DNA from: Psychrobacillus faecigallinarum
GTDB lineage: Bacteria; Bacillota; Bacilli; Bacillales_A; Planococcaceae
Length of the DNA: 64,000 nucleotides
Direction of reading: 5' to 3'
Assembly: GCF_014836595.1 (NCBI RefSeq)
Contig: NZ_JACSQO010000008.1
Coordinates: 4,019 to 68,018 of the forward strand
Shown here: positions 25,250 to 34,281 of the stretch, piece by piece
Layout of the letters: each line of letters opens with the position of its first letter
Numbering within the stretch: the first letter of the stretch is position 1
Made by a program: the position numbers and the translations under genes
The notes under the pieces: model-generated
The model's input: only the letters and a program-made list of their open reading frames with translations
The model's database searches: none
Told to the model about the DNA's origin: nothing

Positions 25250-25993
25250 ATGAATAATACCGAAAACTACAACCAACAGATGTATGCCCAACAGGCTTAT
25301 CAGCAATCGTTAACATTAATAGCCGAAGCCGTACAAGGAGAAAAGGAAGATCAAGTTTTTTATGACTACCTAATCTCCTTAGCTCCTAATCAAGAACAAA
25401 TAGAAATAATCACGTCTATCCGAAACGATGAGATAAAGCATAATCAGTGGTTCAGAGAAATGTATAAAGCATTGACTGGTAATGATGTGGTGGTTACGAC
25501 AGAAGAGCAATTCGTTTCTCCTGCCAATTATGAGGCCGGTATTAAGAAAGCTTTTTTCGGAGAGTTAAAAGCAATGGAAAAATACAGAGTAATACGAGCA
25601 GGACTACCCTACCGCGAATACAGAGATATTGTTTTCGAAATTTTGACAGACGAAATGAAACATGCTCAACTATATAATTATATTTTAACGGAAAATATTT
25701 CAAAAAATGTACCGGAAAGCATGCAAGAAAATACTTCAGCAAATACTTCTTGGAACAAGCCTGAGCCTGTTGGCTTCCCTGACCAGTGGATTCAATATAC
25801 ACAATACCTTGTAAATGAAGCTCTCAGTGATGTGGAAAGAGGCGTTAATTTAAAGCATATTCTCCAGGAATTTATACTCATGGGTGTCCTCGTTGGTAAA
25901 GGATATACCCCAGAGCAAGCATATGAAACAGTAGAGAATTGGGAACTCTCAGGCGAATCTCAGTTACTCTACCAAAGTAAAAATATTAAGTAA
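25250..25993 (+). CDS. Ferritin-like domain protein (YhjR-like)
   Basis: A 247-residue, mostly helical protein. It carries the di-iron pattern of the ferritin-like superfamily: EKEDQVFYDYL, then DEIKHNQWF, ELKAMEKYR and DEMKHAQLYNY, giving the paired E and ExxH ligands. The last 60 residues (NEALSDVERGVNLKHILQEF) form an extra helical part. The first 20 residues are rich in Gln, Asn and Tyr, like some spore-coat-associated proteins. Function is not established; iron binding is inferred from motifs. GGGGAAATGT supplies the ribosome site. Monocistronic. Confidence 0.82.
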   Translation: MNNTENYNQQMYAQQAYQQSLTLIAEAVQGEKEDQVFYDYLISLAPNQEQIEIITSIRNDEIKHNQWFREMYKALTGNDVVVTTEEQFVSPANYEAGIKKAFFGELKAMEKYRVIRAGLPYREYRDIVFEILTDEMKHAQLYNYILTENISKNVPESMQENTSANTSWNKPEPVGFPDQWIQYTQYLVNEALSDVERGVNLKHILQEFILMGVLVGKGYTPEQAYETVENWELSGESQLLYQSKNIK

Positions 25994-25998
25994 CACAA

Positions 25999-26027
25999 CG
26001 CTGCGTATAATACGCGGCTTTTTTTTA
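25999..26027 (+). terminator. Intrinsic terminator of the ferritin-like gene
   Basis: GCTGCGTAT and ATACGCGGC pair and are followed by eight T residues. Confidence 0.9.
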
Positions 26028-26151
26028 TGCCCAATTATTGTAATTCTCATGTTACTCTAAAATAAATATTTCATTTTTTGAGAAAAATTTAAATTTAGCG
26101 CGTTATATAGAGTGTAAAAGCTTTTAGAAATACCAAAAGGAGCTATTGTAG

Positions 26152-26718
26152 ATGAAATCAACTGAATCTAATTTTATCCACAGGCTAAAATCAGAAAAAG
26201 AAGACGCACTGGAATATGTTGTGGATAATTACTTGCCATTAATAAAAGGCGTTTCCTACAAGGTTCTTTCTCCTCTAAAAAATGATGGGATGATAGATGA
26301 ATGCATAAACGATATCTTTTTATCTATTTGGCATCATGCAAAGGATTTTAATGGCGACACAACTGATTTTAAAAAATGGATTTGTATAATCGCTAAATTC
26401 AAGGCTATCGATTACTACCGAAAAGCAACTCGTAATATGGAGGTTTCTAGTGAACAGATGGAACTTCAGCCAGCCGACTCTATAGAAAAAAGTTTGATTC
26501 TAACAGAAAATCGAAATGAACTAATGCAATTAATCCATAAACTAGATCCAATCGATCAACAGATCTTCATCATGCGTTTTTTTCTTGGCGAAAGTACAGA
26601 GGCCATCGCTAAGAAGCTAGGGAAAACAAAAGCATCTGTTGATAATCGTATATACAGAGGAAAGAAGAGGCTAAATGGACAGGTTAAGAAATTTCTTCTA
26701 GGAGGTAGCTATGTATGA
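26152..26718 (+). CDS. ECF-type RNA polymerase sigma factor
   Basis: A 188-residue sigma factor. Region 2 spans about residues 20-90 (MIDECINDIFLSIW, then KWICIIAKFKAIDYYRK) and region 4 about 125-180 (LDPIDQQIFIMRFFLGESTEAI, ending SVDNRIYRGKKRL). The anti-sigma gene overlaps its end by 4 bp (ATGA). A possible promoter TTGAGA-N19-TTATAT is at about 26078, not a strong match to ECF consensus sites. Sigma factors of this layout with DUF4179 partners respond to envelope stress. Confidence 0.92.
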   Translation: MKSTESNFIHRLKSEKEDALEYVVDNYLPLIKGVSYKVLSPLKNDGMIDECINDIFLSIWHHAKDFNGDTTDFKKWICIIAKFKAIDYYRKATRNMEVSSEQMELQPADSIEKSLILTENRNELMQLIHKLDPIDQQIFIMRFFLGESTEAIAKKLGKTKASVDNRIYRGKKRLNGQVKKFLLGGSYV

Positions 26719-27809
26719 AAGATCTTTACAAGCAATTTAATAATATTGAAATAGACGTAGACGAATTTGAAGAGATGGAAGTAAGCGAATTTGAGCGAGC
26801 GAAGGTAAAAAAAGAATTAAAAAATAAAATCAACACATCTAAACAAAGGAAAGGTAAAAAGTTTTTAGCTGCCGCTTCCCTTGCCGTAGGACTGAGCGTC
26901 TCAGCTATAGTAGGACTATCTTTCACTGCCTACGCGGACAATATCCCAGTAATCAGCAATATTTATAAATTCTTTTATGACTACAGAGATAATAACGGGG
27001 ACTTCTATGGGGATTATGCTGAAAGTGCTACCCCTATTAACTTAACAGCAGCAAGCAATGGTATAAATGTAACTGTGGATGATGCCATTTACGATGGTGA
27101 ATCTATGATTGTCACATATACAATTGATTCAAACAGAGACTTAGGGAATCCCATTGTATTAAGAGGAGTGCCTCATCTTCAAAACTCTCCCAAAACAGGA
27201 AGTAATGAAGCAAGCAAAGTATCAGAGAGCGAGAATAAATATGTAGGTATTATCACTATGAAAATGGACGAAAAGGATACCTCTTTACCGATAGAATGGA
27301 ACATAGATTATTTACGTCCAGGAAGAACCATTGATAATGACCCTATTGAAGGTGATTGGAAATTTAACTTTACTTTAAATAAGGCAGATATAGCTATCTA
27401 TAATTTAGATAAAAAGCTTACACAGTACGACCTTACAGTCCACCTTCAAAAGCTAACGATATCTCCAAATTCGTTTCATCTTCTATTTGAACAAATCGAT
27501 TCTGATAAATTATATGAAAAATGGGATCAAGCAATCGTTGAATTATTAGTACAGGATGATCTAGGCAATCATTATTCACTAAAAGAACAAAGTGGAAGTT
27601 CTTCTAGACATAGGAACGGGACTAAATGGGGCTCCATATATGAAAAAGTAAATCCTATGGCTACTAAACTTATTATAACTCCTGAAGTAGAAATGAGTAA
27701 TCTTGAACTTATTGAAGAAGATAAGGACTACAAAGGCAGTAGAAAGTCATATATAACTACTGATCAAAAACAATACAAAATGGATGACATAATCATCGAT
27801 TTAAAATAA
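26715..27809 (+). CDS. DUF4179-domain anti-sigma factor
   Basis: A 364-residue single-pass membrane protein. The cytoplasmic N-terminal 45 residues are acidic then basic and should bind the sigma factor; the membrane span is about residues 48-73 (FLAAASLAVGLSVSAIVGL). The extracytoplasmic part begins with the DUF4179 signature FTAYADNIPVISNIYKFF and continues with a DUF5643-like beta domain. It starts at ATG 26715 overlapping the sigma gene, so the pair is coupled. Release of sigma on an external signal is inferred from the family. Confidence 0.9.
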   Translation: MKDLYKQFNNIEIDVDEFEEMEVSEFERAKVKKELKNKINTSKQRKGKKFLAAASLAVGLSVSAIVGLSFTAYADNIPVISNIYKFFYDYRDNNGDFYGDYAESATPINLTAASNGINVTVDDAIYDGESMIVTYTIDSNRDLGNPIVLRGVPHLQNSPKTGSNEASKVSESENKYVGIITMKMDEKDTSLPIEWNIDYLRPGRTIDNDPIEGDWKFNFTLNKADIAIYNLDKKLTQYDLTVHLQKLTISPNSFHLLFEQIDSDKLYEKWDQAIVELLVQDDLGNHYSLKEQSGSSSRHRNGTKWGSIYEKVNPMATKLIITPEVEMSNLELIEEDKDYKGSRKSYITTDQKQYKMDDIIIDLK

Positions 27810-27828
27810 ACGAATTCTTGTTTAACCT

Positions 27829-27866
27829 TAGCTAAGCCCATTAAAAATGAGCTTAGCTTTTTTCCT
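27829..27866 (+). terminator. Intrinsic terminator of the sigma/anti-sigma operon
   Basis: TAGCTAAGC and GCTTAGCTA-like arms pair around a 13-base loop, followed by a run of T. Confidence 0.85.
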
Positions 27867-27885
27867 TTATAAAGGCAATATCTAC

Positions 27886-29319
27886 TTAATACAAAGGTAA
27901 TTTAATAGAAACAGTTGCTCCGCCGTCTTCGTTATTAAAAGCTTGGATAGTTCCATCGTGTTTATCAATAATTGTCTTTGCTATATACAGACCAAGGCCA
28001 GCATGTCCGTTTCTGCGGCTTTCTCCAGTTATACCTTGATAAAAGGATTCGAATACTTTCGCTTCCTTTCCTTTTTCAAACCCTTGGCCATTATCCACCA
28101 TTTTTATATATAACCAGTCATCCGTCATAAGTACATTTAGGCTAATCTCTCCTTTTTGTACGAATCTAAGACTATTGGTGAAGAGATTATCCAGTACCTG
28201 CGATATTCTATTGGAATCAGCGAAAATATCGATTTTCTTACTTCTTTCATCTTTAAGCTTACCTGTAAATACAACTTGTTCTTTCATACACCAGTGTTCA
28301 TATTCCTCCATCTTCCCCTGAAAGAAATAAATGGGATCAAATTCTTTTTTGTCTAACTGAAAAAAATCGTTTTCTAGAAGAGTCGTTTGATTTAAGTCGT
28401 AAACTAGCTTAACTGCACGCTGAATATTTGACTTAATCACAATTAGGTATCTATCAAAACGATCAATTCCTTTTTTCTTTGCTTCTTCTAAGCCTTCTAC
28501 ATGACCCTGGATAATAGTAAGTGGTGTTCGTAAATCGTGTGCCAGGGCAGCAATAGCCTCCTTACGTTCTTTTTGAAGCTTCCACTCACGTTGTAGAGAA
28601 TCACTCAGCTCGCTTTGCATATTTTCAAAAGCTTCTATTAAAAGCTGTATTTCTCTTATTTTTTCATACTTATTTATGTTGAAATTTAAATCCTTTTTAC
28701 GTACAAAGCTTGTCGCAATCATTAGTTGCTCTAGAGGTAATTTTATCTCTCTGCTAAGTCTTCGTACAAATATAATAGTGAATAAAATAATATAGAAAAA
28801 AGGTGTAAGCAGAATTAATGGGATTCCCACTTTTAGCAACAGAGTATCAGAGGATTCGATTGGTGTAACCTTCAGTTGATAATAAAGCATAACTACTCCT
28901 TGCAAGTTTTCGTTGGCATCAATTATAGGGATATATTTAACAAAGTAATTTTTCTCACTGTAATCCACAATATTTAATCTTTCATATAGTTGTTTGACAT
29001 CTATGTCTAATTGATCCTCATGGCTGCCGTATTTATATGTACCCGCTATATCGATAACCTTATATTTAAAACCTTCGGATGGAATAATCATATCTAACTT
29101 GTTTTTTTGAGAAACTTCTAAGATTGAGTCTTTTTCTAATCGAATTTTCGATTCTATTTTAGGAATCATTTGTTCATAAAAGCTGGCCTCACGCATTTTT
29201 GATTCTCCGATATATATCAAAACACTCCATGTAAGAATTGTACTTAGAAGGCTGCATAATAAAATGTAGACAATTAATCGATGAAGTCTCTTATTAAGAG
29301 TTGTTGTTTTTACCCCCAT
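27886..29319 (-). CDS. Sensor histidine kinase
   Basis: A 477-residue two-span membrane sensor. Spans are at about residues 15-38 and 160-185, bounding an extracytoplasmic sensor domain of about 120 residues. A HAMP-like linker follows, then the phosphoacceptor box ALAHDLRTPLTIIQGH with the active His, and a complete ATPase domain (N box near NRISQVLDNLFTNSLRF, DNGQGF, GHAGLGLYIAK). It overlaps the response-regulator gene by 10 bp. Partner gene divergent is a DUF418 membrane protein. The signal is unknown; VanS/BceS-like antibiotic sensing is only one possibility. Confidence 0.93.
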   Translation of the reverse strand: MGVKTTTLNKRLHRLIVYILLCSLLSTILTWSVLIYIGESKMREASFYEQMIPKIESKIRLEKDSILEVSQKNKLDMIIPSEGFKYKVIDIAGTYKYGSHEDQLDIDVKQLYERLNIVDYSEKNYFVKYIPIIDANENLQGVVMLYYQLKVTPIESSDTLLLKVGIPLILLTPFFYIILFTIIFVRRLSREIKLPLEQLMIATSFVRKKDLNFNINKYEKIREIQLLIEAFENMQSELSDSLQREWKLQKERKEAIAALAHDLRTPLTIIQGHVEGLEEAKKKGIDRFDRYLIVIKSNIQRAVKLVYDLNQTTLLENDFFQLDKKEFDPIYFFQGKMEEYEHWCMKEQVVFTGKLKDERSKKIDIFADSNRISQVLDNLFTNSLRFVQKGEISLNVLMTDDWLYIKMVDNGQGFEKGKEAKVFESFYQGITGESRRNGHAGLGLYIAKTIIDKHDGTIQAFNNEDGGATVSIKLPLY

Positions 29320-29993
29320 CTATAGCCTACTCCCCATACAGTTTGTATATATGTATTGTCCTCCTTGATTGCTTGAAATTTTGCTCTTATTTTCTTTATA
29401 TGTTCGGTAACTGTGGAATCCTCTCCATTAGCTTCTAATCCCCATACTCGCTCATAAATATGTGATTTAGAAAAAACTTGTCCTTTATTCTCTGCAAGTA
29501 ACCAAACAATATCAAACTGTTTGTTTGTTAAGTCTATATTCACTCCATTTATATGGATCATTCTACCTTTGTAATCAATGGTTACTTCCCCATATTGTTT
29601 TACTTCATAAGCATAGCTTTCGATTCTTCTTTTTTCTCTTCTTATATGCGCATATACTCTAGCTTTAAGCTCCGTAAGACTAAATGGTTTAATGAGATAG
29701 TCATCCCCTCCAACTAACAAGCCTTTAATTCTATTAGATTCCTCCTGACAAGCACTAAGAAAAATAATAGGACCAGAGAGATTGGATCTTATTTTTTCAC
29801 ATACCTCAAATCCATCTATCCCATCCATCATTACATCGAGTAAAACTAAGTGTGGATTCTGTTTAGCTAATTGAATAGCATCGTATCCATTGTGAGCAGT
29901 TAAGATTTCATAACCCTCGTCCTCCAGAGAATCCTTCATAAAAGAAACTATATCCACTTCATCGTCCACAATTAGGATTTTTTCTTTGAGCAA
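29310..29993 (-). CDS. OmpR/PhoB-family response regulator
   Basis: A 227-residue regulator. Receiver domain residues 1-120 include the acidic pair (IVDDEVD), the phosphoacceptor Asp in LVLLDVMMDG, and the conserved Lys in DYLIKPF. The winged helix of the OmpR type fills 130-227 (LTNKQFDIVWLLAENKGQVF, ending TVWGVGYRW). It appears to start at TTG 29993 after a GGGGGGG stretch. Coupled to the histidine kinase. Its target may be the divergent DUF418 gene: matching TTATAAC motifs lie in the shared intergenic region. Confidence 0.93.
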   Translation of the reverse strand: MLKEKILIVDDEVDIVSFMKDSLEDEGYEILTAHNGYDAIQLAKQNPHLVLLDVMMDGIDGFEVCEKIRSNLSGPIIFLSACQEESNRIKGLLVGGDDYLIKPFSLTELKARVYAHIRREKRRIESYAYEVKQYGEVTIDYKGRMIHINGVNIDLTNKQFDIVWLLAENKGQVFSKSHIYERVWGLEANGEDSTVTEHIKKIRAKFQAIKEDNTYIQTVWGVGYRWG

Positions 29994-30027
29994 TATGGCA
30001 CACCCCCCCTTTTACTCATACTATTTC

Positions 30028-30103
30028 ATACTTATAACAAAAGTATAAACTTTTTACTTATTATTTTATTATATTTCAATTCTATTCTTATTCTTATAAC
30101 AAG
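30028..30103. promoter_or_regulatory. Putative response-regulator binding sites in the divergent region
   Basis: ATACTTATAACAAAAGTAT (30028-30046) is a palindrome with arms ATACTT/AAGTAT, and the same core recurs as TTCTTATAACAAG at 30091-30103, close to the DUF418 ribosome site. The recurrence and position fit sites for the neighbouring OmpR-type regulator; this is inference. Confidence 0.45.
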
Positions 30104-30119
30104 TTAAGGAGGAATTAGT

Positions 30120-31283
30120 TTGAAAAGAATTGAAGTTATTGATGCTTTAAGAGGTTTTGCATTATTAGGGATTTTGTTAGTGAATATACATTTTTTTAAC
30201 GAATCACTTCAAGCAATTAGTTTGGGAGGAGTTCCTATAGAAGGTAAGCTCAACGAGTCGATTGACTTTTTTACTGCACTTTTAGTTGAAGGAAAGTTTA
30301 TGCTACTATTTTCTTTTCTCTTTGGGTATGGCGCCACCATTTTGTACATGAACTCTACTACACAAGGGATAAAATTTACCCCTTTATACTTAAAAAGGAT
30401 GTTTGCCTTATTCATCTTCGGATTGATCCATGGCTTGTTGCTTTGGTATGGCGATATTTTAACCACTTACGCAATAGTTGGCATTGTACTGTTATTTTTC
30501 TTAAAACGAAAGTCTAAGACAATACTTATTTGGTCTCTTGTATTACTTTCTATTGTCCCACTTCTACTTGGTATATCTACCGGATTGACAACTGGAACAG
30601 GGGACTATTCTTCTATGGATTTTTCCGAAGAGATTAAATTATCCCAAGAAATAGATAAGCAAATTTATGCGGAAGGAAATTTTGGTGAAATAGTAGCAAA
30701 ACGTTCTATGGACTTTGTTATGAGCTTTTTCAATATGATATTGTTTTTCCCTCAAATTTTAGGGATATTTTTACTTGGAGTATTTTTTGGAAAAAGAAGG
30801 CTATTAGAGAACCTTCACGAGAAAAAACATTCTTTCCTTGTTTTTGGACTAATTGCCACATTGTCTGGAGTTATCTTAGAGTTACCTATGTTATTCTCCG
30901 ACTCCTCGAATCTTATGTTGGAAATGATAGGTGTATTTATAGCAGGTCCATTACTGATGCTAGGCTATCTTTGTTTCTTCTGTCTTGCTTTCCTAAAATA
31001 TAAAGAACAACTATCACTCTTTTCTTACATTGGAAAGCTTGGTTTTAGTATGTATATTTTACAATCCGTGATTTGTAGCCTCTTATTTTATAGCTATGGT
31101 CTGGGCTTATTTGGAGAAATTCAGCTTTGGCAAACCACTATCATCGCTATATCCATTTATATATTTCAGTTATTACTTAGCTATCTTTGGATTAAACATT
31201 TAAAGTTTCAATCAGGTCCCTTAGAATATGTTTGGAGGTTATTTTACAGAGGTAAAGGGTTCAAACGTAAGGCTAGCAAGTAA
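30120..31283 (+). CDS. DUF418 (YeiB-type) membrane protein
   Basis: A 387-residue polytopic protein with about 9-10 spans. The N-terminal RIEVIDALRGFALLGILLVN and the EGKFMLLFSFLFGYGA stretch identify the DUF418/YeiB family, distantly related to membrane acyltransferases. The C-terminal DUF418 part (LSYLWIKHLKFQSGPLEYVWR) is complete. Start is TTG 30120, seven bases after AAGGAGG. It is divergent from the two-component system and is its likely target. Substrate unknown. Confidence 0.9.
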   Translation: MKRIEVIDALRGFALLGILLVNIHFFNESLQAISLGGVPIEGKLNESIDFFTALLVEGKFMLLFSFLFGYGATILYMNSTTQGIKFTPLYLKRMFALFIFGLIHGLLLWYGDILTTYAIVGIVLLFFLKRKSKTILIWSLVLLSIVPLLLGISTGLTTGTGDYSSMDFSEEIKLSQEIDKQIYAEGNFGEIVAKRSMDFVMSFFNMILFFPQILGIFLLGVFFGKRRLLENLHEKKHSFLVFGLIATLSGVILELPMLFSDSSNLMLEMIGVFIAGPLLMLGYLCFFCLAFLKYKEQLSLFSYIGKLGFSMYILQSVICSLLFYSYGLGLFGEIQLWQTTIIAISIYIFQLLLSYLWIKHLKFQSGPLEYVWRLFYRGKGFKRKASK

Positions 31284-31300
31284 GAAGCTTTGAAGAAATT

Positions 31301-31330
31301 CCCACTGTCAGAAAGACAGTGGGGCTTTTC
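31301..31330. terminator. Terminator between DUF418 gene and argS
   Basis: CCCACTGTC-AGAAA-GACAGTGGG followed by GCTTTT on the plus strand; the minus-strand T tract is weak (AATTTC). It adjoins the argS stop. Confidence 0.8.
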
Positions 31331-33009
31331 TACATCTGCTCCGGAGCATCTATCCCAAGTAAACTTAACCCTTCCTTTAAAACTATGGCAACCGCATAAC
31401 AAAGTGTCAGCTTCGATCGCTTTGTTTCATCACCAACTAATATTTTTGTGTTCGCATAATATTTATTGAAATGGCGAGATAGCGTTAGGCAATATTTTGC
31501 GATAAGTGATGGATCTGCATGTTCAAAGGATTTCTGGATAACCTGTGGAAAGCCTTGAAGTGTCATTATCGTTGGCCATGCAGGTTCGCCTAGTCCTGCA
31601 AAACTCATGTTATTAGTCTCAAACTTACCTTTTTGAAGGAGTGAGTTTATGCGTGCGTGAGTGTACTGAACATAGGGTCCAGTCTCACCCTCGAAGTTAA
31701 GCATTTGCTCCAGAGAAAATTCTACATCATTCATACGATGATTTTTTAAATCATGGAAGATGACGGCCCCTACTCCAACTGATTTAGCAACCTCCTCTTT
31801 GTGAAGAAGTGAAGGATTTTTCTCCTCAATACTTTTTTTCGCCTCCTCGATAGCTTCATTTAAGACTTCTTTTAATAAGATCACTTTTCCTTTACGAGTC
31901 GACATCTTCTTACCATCCTTAAGCATCATCCCAAAAGGTACATGCTGACAGTCCTTTGCCCACGCATAGCCCATTTTTTGAAGCACACTGAAAAGCTGTT
32001 TAAAGTGAAGTGATTGTTCGTTGCCGACTACATAAAATGCTTTAGTAAAGGCATAGTTATTTTGACGATACAAGGCTGCAGCTAAATCTCTCGTTGCGTA
32101 TAGAGTAGCTCCATCGGTTTTTTTGATCAAACATGGCGGCATATTCTCTAACTCAACTACTAATGCCCCGTCAGATTCCACGAGCAAACCCTTTTCTTCT
32201 ATTTCTTTGACGACCGTTTCCATTTTGTCATTATAGAATGCTTCTCCATTAAAGGAATCAAACTGAATTCCTAGTAATTCATAGATATATTGAAATTCTT
32301 TAAGAGAGGCTTCCTTGAACCATTTCCAAAGCTGTAGTGCCTCTTCGTTACCCTGCTCTAGACTCTTGAAGGCAGCTCTTGCCTCAACATTGAGCTCTTC
32401 ATCCACTTCAGCCTTTTCATGGAATTTTACATAGATTTTCAATAATTCCTCTATTGGGGAGGCTTCAATTTTTTCTTTGTCTCCCCATAGCTTATAAGCA
32501 ACGATCAGCTTTCCAAATTGAGTTCCCCAATCACCTAAATGATTAATACGAACAGCTTTGTAGCCATTTTTCTCAGAAATATTGGCAAGAGCATTTCCGA
32601 TTACAGTTGAACGTAAATGTCCCATAGAGAATGGCTTAGCAATATTTGGTGAGGAAAGGTCTATAGTAACTTGTTCGTCTTTCATTGGTAGCTGGCCATA
32701 ATTGTTTTGATTTTTAAGTATTTCCCCTAACACTTCTTTCGCAATAGTTTTCTGGTCATAAAAGATGTTCAAATAGCCCCCTACTGCCTCTACATTAGCA
32801 ATAAGTGAACTCTTCACCTGTTTTGCCAATTCAGAAGCGATAAGCTGTGGTGATTTTTTATATAATTTCGCTAGCGTAAAACAAGGAAATGCTAAATCTC
32901 CTAATTCAATGTTCTTTGGTTTCTCTAAAAGCATTTGTATTTCTTTCACTGTTAACTTACTTTCTAACTCAGTCTCAATCGAAATAGCAATTTGCTTTAA
33001 TAGTTCCAT
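31330..33009 (-). CDS. argS: Arginyl-tRNA synthetase
   Basis: A 559-residue class I synthetase that charges tRNA-Arg. The N-terminal additional domain is followed by the HIGH-like motif in SMGHLRSTVIG, the KMSKS-like KKMSTRKG, and a C-terminal DALR anticodon-binding domain (FEGETGPYVQYTHAR, ending LLGIDAPEQM). Length matches the 556-residue Bacillus subtilis protein. GGAGGGTG precedes the ATG. Expression is controlled by the T-box leader at 33040-33286. Confidence 0.96.
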   Translation of the reverse strand: MELLKQIAISIETELESKLTVKEIQMLLEKPKNIELGDLAFPCFTLAKLYKKSPQLIASELAKQVKSSLIANVEAVGGYLNIFYDQKTIAKEVLGEILKNQNNYGQLPMKDEQVTIDLSSPNIAKPFSMGHLRSTVIGNALANISEKNGYKAVRINHLGDWGTQFGKLIVAYKLWGDKEKIEASPIEELLKIYVKFHEKAEVDEELNVEARAAFKSLEQGNEEALQLWKWFKEASLKEFQYIYELLGIQFDSFNGEAFYNDKMETVVKEIEEKGLLVESDGALVVELENMPPCLIKKTDGATLYATRDLAAALYRQNNYAFTKAFYVVGNEQSLHFKQLFSVLQKMGYAWAKDCQHVPFGMMLKDGKKMSTRKGKVILLKEVLNEAIEEAKKSIEEKNPSLLHKEEVAKSVGVGAVIFHDLKNHRMNDVEFSLEQMLNFEGETGPYVQYTHARINSLLQKGKFETNNMSFAGLGEPAWPTIMTLQGFPQVIQKSFEHADPSLIAKYCLTLSRHFNKYYANTKILVGDETKRSKLTLCYAVAIVLKEGLSLLGIDAPEQM

Positions 33010-33039
33010 ATATATTCACCCTCCATTTTGTTTTTCCAT

Positions 33040-33286
33040 ATAAAAAAGCTCTCATCTCTATGAAGAGACGAGAGCTGAAATTCCCGTGGTACCACTCTAG
33101 TTGTCACATATTGTGACCGCTTTAACGTTATTAACGAGGACTTCCCCGATCTTTTCTACTCTAGTTCAAAAAGCTTCTCCAAAGTGCGTTTCTCTGAAAA
33201 GTCCTGTATCAGGCTCTCACTACCCCTGACTCGCTAATCATTATCTCATCAGATACTCTCTTTATCATCGAATTGTGTATGAATTT
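33040..33286 (-). ncRNA. T-box leader riboswitch of argS (probably arginine-specific)
   Basis: On the minus strand the T-box element AGAGTGGTACCACGGG lies at 33083-33098, followed by the terminator stem AGCTCTCATCTCTA/GAGACGAGAGCT and six T residues at 33041-33076. The upstream part contains stem I. A CGC arginine codon at 33186-33188 (context GAAACGCACTTTGG) is at about the expected specifier position. Uncharged tRNA-Arg would stabilise the antiterminator. Confidence 0.92.
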
Positions 33287-33292
33287 TCACTA

Positions 33293-33321
33293 ATTTTAAT
33301 CGAATCAAATACTAAAGTCAA
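33293..33321 (-). promoter_or_regulatory. Promoter of the argS T-box transcript
   Basis: On the minus strand TTGACT (33316-33321) and TAAAAT (33293-33298) are 17 bp apart, a good SigA-type promoter directly upstream of the T-box leader. Confidence 0.75.
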
Positions 33322-33363
33322 TATGTGAATAAATGTCTCCTTATCTATCTAACATTTACTATC

Positions 33364-34215
33364 TCATTTATTCCCCAGCTTTAAATGAACTGAATCCATC
33401 AACTTTTGATAACCAATTTCTTGATATATTTTGTTGGATGTGGGATTTAACATATCGGTATATAAAACACAGAAGTCATATTCCTTTAAAAGCTCCTTGC
33501 TGCAGGCTGCTACCATTGTTCTTGCATAACCTTTGCGTCGCTTTTCTTTAGGAGTAAATACCATAGAAACAGTCACTCCATGAGTTGATGGTCTAGCCTT
33601 CTTCATCATAGACACAATCTCTCCATCGTCCTCCCATAAGAAAACCTCCTGTCCATTCAACATAGCAGTCACTCTCTGGGCTATTTCCTCTTTAGCAGTA
33701 CTTGGAAGTCCGGTATCTTCTTCAAACTGGCTATACCAAGATTCTATTAATGGAGCATCATTGTTATTAGCAAATCTCCAGGATCCTGGGCTATTTTCTA
33801 GCGTATCATCCACTTCATCTAATCGATATAATCCCTGGTCCATTAATAGCGAATTTGCTTGTCCCGTTTTCTCTTCCCATTTTGACGCGAAGCGAATAGC
33901 CCATTCCTTTACACTTATGATCGAATCTATATGTATACCACGTTGTAAAATCTCTTCAATACATAAATCGATTAACGCTTCGATTTTATTTAAATCGACA
34001 AAAATAATATTAAGTGGATGTGGTGGAGTCATCTGAAAAAGTGCCAATAACTCCCCATCCTCCTCAATAGTAGCCATCAGTGGGTCCTCATATCCTCCCA
34101 CTCTAATTCTTTCAAGCACACCTAAAAATAAGCTAAATTTGTCCTCGTTTTGCTTTAAAAAAGGTTTTGCAATATCGTAAAACTTCTCTGCACTTTCATA
34201 GATTTGAAATCTCAT
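33364..34215 (-). CDS. GNAT family N-acetyltransferase (two-domain)
   Basis: A 283-residue protein. The C-terminal 130 residues are a GNAT domain with the acetyl-CoA loop TPKEKRRKGYARTMVAA and the closing NPTSNKIYQEIGYQ. The N-terminal half is a diverged second domain. ATG 34215 after AAAGGGG is chosen; the longer frame to 34311 would run across the 35-bp palindrome at 34231. Divergent from aroD. Substrate unknown. Confidence 0.85.
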   Translation of the reverse strand: MRFQIYESAEKFYDIAKPFLKQNEDKFSLFLGVLERIRVGGYEDPLMATIEEDGELLALFQMTPPHPLNIIFVDLNKIEALIDLCIEEILQRGIHIDSIISVKEWAIRFASKWEEKTGQANSLLMDQGLYRLDEVDDTLENSPGSWRFANNNDAPLIESWYSQFEEDTGLPSTAKEEIAQRVTAMLNGQEVFLWEDDGEIVSMMKKARPSTHGVTVSMVFTPKEKRRKGYARTMVAACSKELLKEYDFCVLYTDMLNPTSNKIYQEIGYQKLMDSVHLKLGNK

Positions 34216-34230
34216 TTTTACATCCCCTTT

Positions 34231-34265
34231 GCAACGTTTTATGTTAATATAACGTAAAACGTTGC
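34231..34265. promoter_or_regulatory. 35-bp near-perfect palindrome between GNAT gene and aroD
   Basis: The 11-base arms GCAACGTTTTA and TAAAACGTTGC are exact reverse complements; the middle 13 bases (TGTTAATATAACG) continue the dyad with one mismatch. It lies 15 bp before the acetyltransferase ATG and 16 bp before the aroD ATG, within or after both promoters. An operator for a dimeric regulator is the simplest reading. Confidence 0.6.
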
Positions 34266-34281
34266 ATGATGGGAGATATTT

